A stretch of DNA of 64,000 nucleotides from Streptomyces albicerus (GTDB lineage Bacteria; Actinomycetota; Actinomycetes; Streptomycetales; Streptomycetaceae). Under the pieces are notes generated by a model that searched no databases, was not told where the DNA came from, and saw only the letters and a program-made list of their open reading frames with translations. The position numbers and the translations under genes are program-made. Below, one piece after another: positions 32,376 to 40,644 of the stretch. Within the stretch, counting starts at the first letter, position 1, and each line of letters opens with the position of its first letter. Location: positions 64,566 to 128,565 of the forward strand of contig NZ_VWMY01000035.1 in assembly GCF_008905045.1 (NCBI RefSeq), written 5' to 3'.

Positions 32376-32756
32376 GTGCCGGCTGGAACGCTGTACCGCG
32401 GCCGGGAAGGAATGTGGTCATGGGTGGCTCACCGAGTCACCGGCGTCCTCATCTTCTTCTTCCTGTTCGTACACGTGCTGGACACCGCTCTCGTCCGTGT
32501 CTCCCCCGAGGACTACGACAAGGTCGTAGCCACCTACAAGACGCCGATCGTCGCGCTGCTGGAGTACGGCCTCGTCGCCGCCATCCTCTTCCACGCGCTC
32601 AACGGCCTGCGTGTCATCGCCGTCGACTTCTGGTCGAAGGGCCCGCGCTACCAGAAGCAGATGCTCTGGACCGTGGTCGGCATCTGGGTCGTGCTGATGA
32701 TCGGGGCCCTGTACCCCGTCCTCGGCCACGCCGCTCGTGAAGTCTTCGGGAGCTGA
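32376..32756 (+). CDS. sdhC: Succinate dehydrogenase cytochrome b556 subunit
   Basis: 126-aa membrane anchor that helps bind haem and menaquinone in complex II. The GTG at 32376 has a good GGAGG ribosome site; a longer frame upstream has no membrane character. Motifs YRGREGMWSWVAHRVTGVLI and FLFVHVLDTALV match SdhC, where the His in FVHVLD is a candidate haem ligand. Three transmembrane helices are predicted. First gene of sdhCDAB, five bases before sdhD. Confidence 0.93.
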   Translation: MPAGTLYRGREGMWSWVAHRVTGVLIFFFLFVHVLDTALVRVSPEDYDKVVATYKTPIVALLEYGLVAAILFHALNGLRVIAVDFWSKGPRYQKQMLWTVVGIWVVLMIGALYPVLGHAAREVFGS

Positions 32757-32761
32757 CACCA

Positions 32762-33247
32762 ATGTCCACCACTGAGAAGACCGCCGCTTCCGGCATCGGC
32801 CCCGTCGAGGGCGAGTCCCTCTACAGCGTCGACAACCCGGCGCCCCTGATCGAGGCCCCGCGCAAGCGCACGAAGAAGACCCCCAAGGCGACCCGCGGCA
32901 ACTTCGAGATGGCCGCGTGGCTCTTCATGCGCCTGTCCGGCGTGGTCCTCGTCGTCCTCGTCATCGGCCACCTGCTCATCCAGCTCGTCCTCGACGGCGG
33001 CGTCTCCAAGATCGGCTTCGCGTTCGTGGCGGGCCGCTGGGCGTCCCCGTTCTGGCAGACCTGGGACCTGCTGATGCTGTGGCTGGCGATGCTGCACGGC
33101 GCCAACGGCCTGCGCACGGTCATCAACGACTACGCGGAGCGCGCGAACACCCGGCTGTGGCTCAAGGGCCTGCTCTACACCGCCACGGTGTTCACCATCC
33201 TGCTGGGCACGCTGGTGATCTTCACCTTCGACCCGAACATCCGCTAG
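32762..33247 (+). CDS. sdhD: Succinate dehydrogenase membrane anchor subunit
   Basis: 161-aa hydrophobic subunit. A basic soluble leader (APRKRTKKTPKATRG) precedes three helices; MRLSGVVLVVLVIGHLLIQ includes the candidate haem His, and LHGANGLRTVINDYAERA is the quinone-site loop region. ATG at 32762, five bases after the sdhC stop. Functions with SdhC in electron transfer to menaquinone. Confidence 0.93.
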   Translation: MSTTEKTAASGIGPVEGESLYSVDNPAPLIEAPRKRTKKTPKATRGNFEMAAWLFMRLSGVVLVVLVIGHLLIQLVLDGGVSKIGFAFVAGRWASPFWQTWDLLMLWLAMLHGANGLRTVINDYAERANTRLWLKGLLYTATVFTILLGTLVIFTFDPNIR

Positions 33248-33266
33248 ATCCGGGGCTACGAGAATC

Positions 33267-35024
33267 ATGAAGATCCACAAGTACGACACCGTCATCGTCG
33301 GCGCGGGCGGCGCCGGCATGCGCGCCGCGATCGAAGCGACGAAGCGCAGCCGTACCGCCGTGCTCACGAAGCTCTACCCCACCCGCTCCCACACGGGCGC
33401 CGCGCAGGGCGGCATGGCCGCCGCGCTGGCCAACGTGGAGGAGGACAACTGGGAGTGGCACACCTTCGACACGGTCAAGGGCGGCGACTACCTGGTCGAC
33501 CAGGACGCCGCGGAGATCCTGGCGAAGGAGGCCATCGACTCGGTCCTCGACCTGGAGAAGATGGGCCTGCCGTTCAACCGCACGCCCGACGGGACGATCG
33601 ACCAGCGCCGGTTCGGCGGTCACAGCCGCAACCACGGCGAGGCCCCGGTCCGCCGGTCCTGCTACGCGGCCGACCGCACCGGCCACATGATCCTTCAGAC
33701 GCTGTACCAGAACTGCGTGAAGGAGGGCGTGGAGTTCTTCAACGAGTTCTACGTCCTCGACCAGCTGATCACCGAGGTCGACGGGGTCAAGCACTCGGCC
33801 GGTGTCGTCGCGTACGAACTGGCGACCGGCGAGATCCACGTCTTCCAGTCGAAGGCCGTGATCTACGCGTCCGGCGGCACCGGCAAGTTCTTCAAGGTGA
33901 CGTCCAACGCGCACACGCTGACCGGTGACGGCCAGGCCGCCGTCTACCGTCGCGGGCTGCCGCTGGAGGACATGGAGTTCTTCCAGTTCCATCCGACCGG
34001 CATCTGGCGCATGGGCATCCTGCTGACGGAGGGCGCCCGCGGTGAGGGCGGCATCCTCCGCAACAAGGACGGCGAGCGCTTCATGGAGAAGTACGCGCCG
34101 GTCATGAAGGACCTCGCGTCCCGAGACGTCGTGTCGCGCTCCATCTACACGGAGATCCGCGAGGGCCGTGGCTGCGGTCCCGAGGGCGACCACGTCTACC
34201 TGGACCTGACGCACCTCCCGCCGGAGCAGCTGGACGCGAAGCTCCCGGACATCACGGAGTTCGCCCGCACCTACCTGGGCATCGAGCCGTACACGGACCC
34301 GATCCCGATCCAGCCCACCGCGCACTACGCGATGGGCGGCATCCCGACGAACGTCGAGGGTGAGGTGCTGCGCGACAACACGACCGTGGTGCCGGGCCTG
34401 TACGCCGCCGGTGAGGTCGCCTGTGTGTCGGTCCACGGCGCGAACCGGCTGGGCACGAACTCCCTCCTGGACATCAATGTGTTCGGGAAGCGCGCGGGTA
34501 TCGCGGCGGCGGAGTACTCCGCGAGGACCGCCTCGCACGTCGAGCTGCCCGAGGACCCGGCCTCGCTGGTCGTCGAGCAGATCGAGCGGCTGCGGTCGGG
34601 CACGGGCAACGAGCGCGTGGCGGACATCCGCCGCGAGCTGCAGGAGACCATGGACGCCAACGTCATGGTGTTCCGCACCGAGCAGACGATCAAGACGGCG
34701 GTGGAGAAGATCGCGGAACTCCGCGAGCGCTACAAGAACGTCTCGATCCAGGACAAGGGCAAGCGGTTCAACACCGACCTCCTGGAGGCCGTCGAGCTGG
34801 GCAACCTGCTCGACCTGGCCGAGGTCATGGCGGTGTCGGCCCTGGCTCGCAAGGAGTCCCGCGGCGGTCACTACCGCGAGGACTACCCGAACCGCGACGA
34901 CGTCAACTTCATGCGCCACACCATGGCGTACCGCGAGGTCGGCGACGACGGCGCCGAGTCCATCCGTCTCGACTACAAGCCGGTCGTCCAGACCCGCTAC
35001 CAGCCGATGGAGCGTAAGTACTGA
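33267..35024 (+). CDS. sdhA: Succinate dehydrogenase flavoprotein subunit
   Basis: 585-aa catalytic subunit that oxidises succinate to fumarate in the TCA cycle. FAD-binding VIVGAGGAGMRAAIEA at residue 10, the covalent-FAD His in PTRSHTGAAQGGMAAA near residue 40, the substrate-site RFGGHSRNHGE, FFQFHPTGI, and RGEGGILRN are all intact. Downstream of sdhD by 19 bp; its stop overlaps the sdhB start by one base (TGATG). A full, normal-length copy. Confidence 0.97.
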   Translation: MKIHKYDTVIVGAGGAGMRAAIEATKRSRTAVLTKLYPTRSHTGAAQGGMAAALANVEEDNWEWHTFDTVKGGDYLVDQDAAEILAKEAIDSVLDLEKMGLPFNRTPDGTIDQRRFGGHSRNHGEAPVRRSCYAADRTGHMILQTLYQNCVKEGVEFFNEFYVLDQLITEVDGVKHSAGVVAYELATGEIHVFQSKAVIYASGGTGKFFKVTSNAHTLTGDGQAAVYRRGLPLEDMEFFQFHPTGIWRMGILLTEGARGEGGILRNKDGERFMEKYAPVMKDLASRDVVSRSIYTEIREGRGCGPEGDHVYLDLTHLPPEQLDAKLPDITEFARTYLGIEPYTDPIPIQPTAHYAMGGIPTNVEGEVLRDNTTVVPGLYAAGEVACVSVHGANRLGTNSLLDINVFGKRAGIAAAEYSARTASHVELPEDPASLVVEQIERLRSGTGNERVADIRRELQETMDANVMVFRTEQTIKTAVEKIAELRERYKNVSIQDKGKRFNTDLLEAVELGNLLDLAEVMAVSALARKESRGGHYREDYPNRDDVNFMRHTMAYREVGDDGAESIRLDYKPVVQTRYQPMERKY

Positions 35025-35803
35025 TGGCTACTCCCACCCTGGACAAGGCGGACGGCGCCGGCAAGCCGGAGGCCGGCTTCGCCGACTCCCCGTACATCAC
35101 CGCCACGTTCCGCATCCGCCGCTTCAACTCCGAGGTCTCGGCGGAAGCGGCCTGGGAAGACTTCCAGCTGGAGATCGACCCCAAGGAGCGTGTCCTCGAC
35201 GCGCTGCACAAGATCAAGTGGGACCAGGACGGCACGCTGACGTTCCGCCGGTCCTGCGCGCACGGCATCTGCGGCTCGGACGCCATGCGGATCAACGGCA
35301 AGAACCGCCTGGCCTGCAAGACGCTGATCAAGGACCTCAACCCTGAGAAGCCCATCACGGTCGAGCCCATAAAGGGCCTGACGGTCCTGAAGGACCTGGT
35401 CGTGGACATGGAGCCGTTCTTCCAGGCGTTCCGCGACGTGATGCCGTTCCTGATCACCAAGGACACGAACGAGCCCACCCGGGAACGCCTCCAGTCGGCG
35501 GAGGACCGCGAGCGCTTCGACGACACGACGAAGTGCATCCTCTGCGCCGCCTGCACCTCCTCGTGCCCGGTGTTCTGGAACGACGGCCAGTACTTCGGCC
35601 CGGCCGCGATCGTGAACGCCCACCGCTTCATCTTCGACTCGCGCGACGAAGCCGGCGAGCAGCGCCTGGAGATCCTCAACGACAAGGACGGCGTGTGGCG
35701 TTGCCGCACCACGTTCAACTGCACGGACGCCTGCCCGCGCGGCATCGAGGTCACGAAGGCGATCCAGGAAGTGAAGAGGGCGCTGATCACGCGTCGCTTC
35801 TGA
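35024..35803 (+). CDS. sdhB: Succinate dehydrogenase iron-sulfur subunit
   Basis: 259-aa subunit relaying electrons through three clusters. The [2Fe-2S] ligands lie in FRRSCAHGICGSDAM and NRLACKTL; the [4Fe-4S] in CILCAACTSSCPVFW; the [3Fe-4S] in CRTTFNCTDACPRGI. The extended N terminus (residues 1-30) is charged and probably unstructured. Start overlaps the sdhA stop. Followed by a stem-loop. Confidence 0.97.
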   Translation: MATPTLDKADGAGKPEAGFADSPYITATFRIRRFNSEVSAEAAWEDFQLEIDPKERVLDALHKIKWDQDGTLTFRRSCAHGICGSDAMRINGKNRLACKTLIKDLNPEKPITVEPIKGLTVLKDLVVDMEPFFQAFRDVMPFLITKDTNEPTRERLQSAEDRERFDDTTKCILCAACTSSCPVFWNDGQYFGPAAIVNAHRFIFDSRDEAGEQRLEILNDKDGVWRCRTTFNCTDACPRGIEVTKAIQEVKRALITRRF

Positions 35804-35821
35804 TCTTCTTGGCCGTACGTG

Positions 35822-35867
35822 GACGAGGGCCCCGACTTTCCGGAATTCCGGAGGCGAGGCCCTCGTC
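35822..35867 (+). terminator. Stem-loop at the end of the sdh operon
   Basis: GACGAGGGCC (35822-35831) pairs with GGCCCTCGTC (35858-35867), flanked by further partly complementary GTACG sequence, with the inner palindrome CCGGAATTCCGG in the loop. It lies just past the sdhB stop. Confidence 0.8.
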
Positions 35868-35935
35868 GCGTACATGCTGTGCGCACAAGGGAGTTGGCTG
35901 CATACTCGTTCCACCTACGTGGGGCGGGGGTGGTC

Positions 35936-36316
35936 ATGGCGCGGGGAAGACCTGGTCGCACCGGGCTGGGGCTGCGGCTGCTTGTTCTGTGGTGGGTTTC
36001 GGTGGCCGATCAGAGCCATCCGTCCGGTTCCTACGGCCAACCCACTCCGTCCCCGGGTTGGTTCGTCCACGCATGTCCCAACAGCGCGTGTGAGGAGCCC
36101 ACACGCCTGCGATCCGGCTCGGCCGGCACGATCCCCGTGTGCGCGTGCGAAACGACCATGGTCACACGGACGATTCTGTCCGGTATGAACCTCAAGGCGC
36201 TCCCCATCGGCCAGATCATCTGGGTCTGCGTCAGATGCGAGACCAAGCCCGTCCGTACCGGAGCCACCGCACCGCTCTGTGCTTGTGGACACCTCATGAA
36301 ACGCTTCTCCAAATAG
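35936..36316 (+). CDS. Small Cys-rich (zinc-ribbon-like) protein
   Basis: 126-aa hypothetical protein. Four Cys pairs or singles (CPNSAC, CAC, CVRC, CACG) are spaced as in a double zinc ribbon. A short hydrophobic stretch near the start (LGLRLLVLWWVSVA) may be a signal or membrane anchor. ATG at 35936 follows GGGGTGG. The stop lies 14 bp before the next gene, whose ribosome site is AGGAG, suggesting an operon of two. No known family. Confidence 0.6.
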   Translation: MARGRPGRTGLGLRLLVLWWVSVADQSHPSGSYGQPTPSPGWFVHACPNSACEEPTRLRSGSAGTIPVCACETTMVTRTILSGMNLKALPIGQIIWVCVRCETKPVRTGATAPLCACGHLMKRFSK

Positions 36317-36330
36317 GAGCCGAGCCACCG

Positions 36331-37452
36331 ATGTTGCGAGGTCTGATCGAGGCGGGTGGCAAGGCCCTCGGCGGGGCGCGGTTCAGCCTGCTGAGTATTC
36401 TGCCCAGCGTTCTGGTGATCGCTGTGATTGCCACTCTGATACGCGCGCACCTGTACGAGCCCGGTGCGCGTGTGGACTTCGGTGCGGTGCTGCCGGGGAA
36501 GGGGGACGCGGCGGCCTTGGCGCTCGGCACCGTCTTCATCTTCGTGGGCGGGGTGATCCTGCGTCCCTTCGAAGCCGCACTGGTCCAACTCCTCGAAGGC
36601 TATTGGACACGTCCCTCCCCGTTGGCGCCTCTGCGCGGTGCCGCGACCGAACGGCACCGGCGCCGCAGAAACCGCGCGATCGCGACGATCGAACTCGCCG
36701 AACCGGCTACGCCCGCCAACGTCACCCCGCAGGCGGCCGTGGCCCGTCCGCTGCACACGCTGACCGCGGAAGCCAAAGCGGCGGCAAAACGGCGGCGCCG
36801 GGTGAGCCAGGCACGCCGCGTCCGGGGCAGGTATCCGACCGAGGTCCGGGAGCTGGAACTGCCGGGCAATGTCTGGCGGGACAAACACGGCGAGTTGATG
36901 GCCACCGAGCTCGGCAACGCCCTGTTGCGGGCCGAGCGTCTCTCGGGGGACCGCTACGGGCTGGACATCATGCGCACGTACCCGCGGATCTATCCCTTCG
37001 TGTCCGAGCGGCTCAACAGCGCCGTCACCCAGCAGATGGACCTCATCGCCTCGACAGCCTCCCTCTGCGTCTCGCTGGCGATCTGCACGGTGGCCACCCT
37101 GCCGCTGGTCCTTCGGCTCGATGTCTGGTCCTTGCTCCCTCTGCTCCCGGCCGTCATGGCTGTCCTCGCCTACCGCGGCGCTGTCGCCGCCGCTCTGTAC
37201 CACGCGGAACTGCTGTGCGCGGTCTTCGATCTGCACCGATTCGACCTGGTCAAAGCGTTCCACTACAAGCCGGAAACCAACGCTCTGGAGTTCGTGCAGA
37301 TGAATGAGCAGATCTCGCAGTTCCTGGCCCAGGACGACAGCCGGTTCGACAACGGCGGCCTCAAGGACGAGCCCATGGACCACTCGGTGGAGCCACCGGG
37401 AAGCACCGGGAACTCCGCTTCACAAGGAACGAATGGCAACGGATCCCCCTAG
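36331..37452 (+). CDS. Four-helix membrane protein of unknown function
   Basis: 373-aa integral membrane protein. Two helices near the start (LSILPSVLVIAVIATLIRA, then a GTVFIFVGGVILRPFEAAL segment), a large cytosolic middle rich in Arg and Ala (KAAAKRRRRVSQARR, YPTEVRELELPGN), and two helices near residues 235-290 (SLCVSLAICTVATLPLVL, then LPLLPAVMAVLAYRG). The C-terminal 50 residues are hydrophilic. ATG at 36331 with AGGAG. Its end overlaps the convergent LiaF-like gene by 33 bp. Function unknown; pairing with the Cys-rich protein upstream is likely. Confidence 0.7.
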   Translation: MLRGLIEAGGKALGGARFSLLSILPSVLVIAVIATLIRAHLYEPGARVDFGAVLPGKGDAAALALGTVFIFVGGVILRPFEAALVQLLEGYWTRPSPLAPLRGAATERHRRRRNRAIATIELAEPATPANVTPQAAVARPLHTLTAEAKAAAKRRRRVSQARRVRGRYPTEVRELELPGNVWRDKHGELMATELGNALLRAERLSGDRYGLDIMRTYPRIYPFVSERLNSAVTQQMDLIASTASLCVSLAICTVATLPLVLRLDVWSLLPLLPAVMAVLAYRGAVAAALYHAELLCAVFDLHRFDLVKAFHYKPETNALEFVQMNEQISQFLAQDDSRFDNGGLKDEPMDHSVEPPGSTGNSASQGTNGNGSP

Positions 37453-38166
37453 CCCCAGCACGTTGAGCAGAACCCGGCGGGGCACCACCCCGCCCACCGC
37501 CGTTCGATAGGTGTCCGTGTCCGCATACACGGCGACGCGGTCGGCGTAGTGAACGGCCAGGGTGTTCTCCACACTGCCGCGCACAACGGCGCAGCGCGGA
37601 GGCAGGACGAGTTCGACCCTGCCGAAGCAGACCATGACATCGACCTCAAGCAGCTTGTACCCCCCGTCGGGCGGGAGATCGCTGGTGAACTCTGCTCCTG
37701 AGAGATCGATCCGTGCGTCCCCGAACCAGGAGCTCACCGCCACGTTCCGCAGCGGCACCGCATCCGCGGCAACGCGCTTGCGCACAGGGAGCAGCACGCT
37801 GCGATAGCGCCTGAACGGCAGTTCATCCTCCACGGCGGCGGGCCGAGGCCGCACGCCGAGCGCGAGCGTGGCCCCCAGGGCGATCACGAGGCCGGGCCAC
37901 ACCTTGCCCGAGGACACCCCTCCCAGATACCCCGCGTCATACGCCGCCCACAGCCCGCCACCGGCGATGAGAACGAGCGGTGCGGCGAGCAGCCCCCTTG
38001 GCACCGCCGCCCGGAGCACCAGCAGCAGTCCCAGGGCGACCAGTACGTACGGCAACGCCGACAGCGCCCAGCGACCGCCCGACCGCACGGTCGATCCCCC
38101 GCCCGACAGCCAGACCGTGCCGACGACAACCACCAGCAGCCCGAAGGCAACTCGCACACGGCCCAC
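37420..38166 (-). CDS. LiaF-like membrane protein (cell-wall stress response type)
   Basis: 248-aa protein with about four N-terminal membrane helices (VAFGLLVVVVGTVWLSG; SALPYVLVALGLLLVLRA; PLVLIAGGGLWAA; LVIALGATLALG) and a C-terminal soluble half resembling the LiaF/DUF2154 domain: GDARIDLSGAEFTSD, LEVDVMVCFGRVELVLP and a beta-rich remainder. In Bacillus LiaF regulates the LiaRS envelope stress system. The GTG at 38166 follows GGGGAGGGG. No LiaRS-like pair adjoins it in this window. Convergent overlap with the gene ending at 37452. Confidence 0.78.
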   Translation of the reverse strand: MGRVRVAFGLLVVVVGTVWLSGGGSTVRSGGRWALSALPYVLVALGLLLVLRAAVPRGLLAAPLVLIAGGGLWAAYDAGYLGGVSSGKVWPGLVIALGATLALGVRPRPAAVEDELPFRRYRSVLLPVRKRVAADAVPLRNVAVSSWFGDARIDLSGAEFTSDLPPDGGYKLLEVDVMVCFGRVELVLPPRCAVVRGSVENTLAVHYADRVAVYADTDTYRTAVGGVVPRRVLLNVLGLGGSVAIRSL

Positions 38167-38383
38167 CGGCGTCCCCTCCCCCAATCAGCCTGAAGAGTAC
38201 TGAAGCCTTCATGACAGGTCCCGTGGAGGGCAGGGGCGGCCGGGAGTGCGGGCGGGGCACGTCCGGGTGGCGCGGTATCCGCACGATCAAGGGCTTTACG
38301 CCGGGAGAGTGGGATGATCAGCTGTGCCGGACCAGGAACGAAGCAGCCTCTGGGGAGGGGCTGAGGGAAAGGGAGGGCGCCCG

Positions 38384-39664
38384 GTGCGCACCACCGTCGG
38401 GGACACGACGCAGCCATGCCCGCAGTGCGGGACCGAGGTTCACGCGGACGGCCGGTTCACCACCTGGTGCGCCGCCTGCGACTGGAACGTGGATCCCGAG
38501 CAGCCCGAAGAGGAGCCGGGAAGGCTGGAGAGACGGCGGCGAAGACTCGCCCGTCGTCACGGCGAAAGGCTGCTGGCCGAAGTGGCTGCCGGAGGCGTAC
38601 TGCGTCCGCGGCGTGACGCCGCGGGCGTGGCGGCATACCTGATCTCACTCGCGGTGCACGGTGTCACCGCGACGCTGGCCGTCGGCGCGGTGTGGTTCGT
38701 CGTGACGGGGTGGGGCGGCGCGGGGGTGGTGCTCGGCTGCTTCCTTGGGTTGCTGGCGTGGACCCTGCGGCCACGGTTTCCCGGGCTGCCCGACGACAAG
38801 CCCCTTCTGCGCCGGACCGATGCGCCAGATCTCTTCGCGCTGATCGACGAGGTCGCCGCCGTCGTGGGCACCCGAGGGGTGGACACAGTGGCCGTCAGCA
38901 CGGAGGCCAACGCAAGCGTGACGACGTACGGGATACGCGGCCGTCGACTGCTGACGCTCGGCCTTCCGCTCTGGGAGATCCTCACTCCTCAGCAGCGGAT
39001 CGCCCTCCTCGGCCATGAACTCGGCCACTACAGCAACGGGGACACACGGCACGGACTGGTCATCGGAAACGCGCTCCGTTCCCTCACCACCTGGCGCTAT
39101 TACATCGCCCCGGCCTCAAACCCCAACCTGGTGGAGGCGTTCATCAATCTGGTGTACGCGTTGCCGCGCTCCCTGATCCAGGGCCTGCTGATGGTTCTCG
39201 ACCGGCTGACCTTGCGTGCCACGCAGCGCGCCGAGTATCTCGCCGATTCGCTGGCCGCCCGTGCCGGGTCCACCGAGGCGGCCGCAGCGGTCATGAACCG
39301 CCTTCTCGTCGTCTCCTCCGCCGTGAGCATGCTGCAACGCGAGGCCAACGCCCAGCAGGTCGGCCGGCACGGCACCACCGACCAGGAGCCCTGGCACGGG
39401 CTGTGGGAACGTCTCGGCGCCCACATGGAGTCGATCCCGGAGAGCGAGTACGAGCGTCAGCGACGGATTGCGGCCCTCCGCGGACACAGCGTCGACTCGA
39501 CTCACCCGCCGACCCACTTGCGACGTCAATGCCTCCTCGCGGGGACACCGCTCTCCGCGGCCGTCGTGGCGGCCAGCGGCAGAGAGTCCGGGATCGCCGC
39601 CGAACTGTCCGAACCGCGCAGGGAGTTGGCGCGACGAGTCGTGAAGCACGGGCTCGGCCACTAA
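38384..39664 (+). CDS. M48 family zinc metalloprotease with zinc ribbon
   Basis: 426-aa membrane protease related to HtpX/Ste24. N-terminal PCPQCGTEVHADG and CAACDW form a short zinc ribbon. Two helices follow (AYLISLAVHGVTATLAVGA and VVLGCFLGLLAWTL). The active site GHELGHYSNGD holds His211, Glu212 and His215; ATQRAEYLADSLAAR supplies the third zinc ligand. GTG at 38384 is preferred for its GGGAGGG ribosome site; a GTG 20 codons upstream is possible. Likely degrades misfolded membrane proteins; regulation is not visible. Confidence 0.88.
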   Translation: MRTTVGDTTQPCPQCGTEVHADGRFTTWCAACDWNVDPEQPEEEPGRLERRRRRLARRHGERLLAEVAAGGVLRPRRDAAGVAAYLISLAVHGVTATLAVGAVWFVVTGWGGAGVVLGCFLGLLAWTLRPRFPGLPDDKPLLRRTDAPDLFALIDEVAAVVGTRGVDTVAVSTEANASVTTYGIRGRRLLTLGLPLWEILTPQQRIALLGHELGHYSNGDTRHGLVIGNALRSLTTWRYYIAPASNPNLVEAFINLVYALPRSLIQGLLMVLDRLTLRATQRAEYLADSLAARAGSTEAAAAVMNRLLVVSSAVSMLQREANAQQVGRHGTTDQEPWHGLWERLGAHMESIPESEYERQRRIAALRGHSVDSTHPPTHLRRQCLLAGTPLSAAVVAASGRESGIAAELSEPRRELARRVVKHGLGH

Positions 39665-39829
39665 CCCGGGGCATTCGACCATGCACGCTGGGATGGGTGG
39701 CGCGGAGTTCGGCCTCGGCATCCGGATTGTCGCCCACCTCCGAGCGATCGAGACATACTTGAGGACTCAATCAGCCATATCGCCACGTGACTCATGTGAC
39801 AGATGAGGTTCCGGTCGGAGACTGGCCCC

Positions 39830-40630
39830 ATGGCCCTCCTGAGGAAAGCCGCCGCCGTGCTGTCAGCCGCTGCCGTGCAGCTCGCGATACCCCCCGCCGC
39901 TTCTGCGGCGCCCGCCCCACAGGGGACCGCCCCGCAGGGATACGGCACGTTCGTGCGGGAGAGTTTCGACCGGCTGCCTCTCGGGCCGGTCACCGCGGGC
40001 CAGGGCTGGACCACTGACACCGCCAGCGGCTCGCTGACCGTCGAGCCGAGCAGTTCCGGCGGGCCAGGCCGCGAGCTCCGCATCCGCACCGAGGGCAACG
40101 GCCGCGCCTTCCTCGTCCTCCCCGATCTCGCCCTGCCCGGCAACAGCGTCTGGGCCCGCCTGCGCCTGCGCGTGGCCGAGTTCCCCACCGCCCCCGACTG
40201 GGCGCACTGGACCATCGCGGAGGCCTCCGGCTCCGACTCCCCCACGCTGGTCCGTCCGCTGGGCGGCCAGTACGCGCCCACCGACAAGGGCAACTTCTGG
40301 GGCGTCGGCTCCGACCTGGGCGACACGGGCGACTGGACCGCCTGGAAGACCTCCGCGCCGGCCGCCGCCGCGAAGTGGCAGTGCGTCGAGTTCCACCTCG
40401 ACGCCACCGACAACCGCGTGACCGTCTACCTGGACGGCGTCGAGCAGTCCGACCTGACGGTCTCCACGAAACAGCACGGCGGCACGGCGGACGACTTCGT
40501 CTTCCCCGCCTTCGACAAGCTCAAGCTGGGCTGGCAGCTCTACCAGGCCGACCCCACCCCGTCGTCGTACGACGTCCGCATGGACGACATCGCGCTCAGC
40601 ACGCGACGGGTGGGCGGCTGCGCGTCCTGA
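39830..40630 (+). CDS. Secreted Cip1-like / jelly-roll polysaccharide-binding protein
   Basis: 266-aa exported protein. Signal peptide MALLRKAAAVLSAAA ending near AIPPAASAAPA. The mature part has a LamG-like beta-sandwich character (SFDRLPLGPVTAGQGW at its start; WARLRLRVAEFPTAPDWAH; WQCVEFHLDATDNRVTVYLD; FDKLKLGWQLYQ; DDIALSTRRVGGC) like Cip1-type and other carbohydrate-associated proteins of Streptomyces. No catalytic residues are certain. ATG at 39830; an upstream ATG at 39803 is possible. Probably acts on or binds polysaccharides outside the cell. Confidence 0.8.
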   Translation: MALLRKAAAVLSAAAVQLAIPPAASAAPAPQGTAPQGYGTFVRESFDRLPLGPVTAGQGWTTDTASGSLTVEPSSSGGPGRELRIRTEGNGRAFLVLPDLALPGNSVWARLRLRVAEFPTAPDWAHWTIAEASGSDSPTLVRPLGGQYAPTDKGNFWGVGSDLGDTGDWTAWKTSAPAAAAKWQCVEFHLDATDNRVTVYLDGVEQSDLTVSTKQHGGTADDFVFPAFDKLKLGWQLYQADPTPSSYDVRMDDIALSTRRVGGCAS

Positions 40631-40644
40631 CAGCCCGCTGATCC

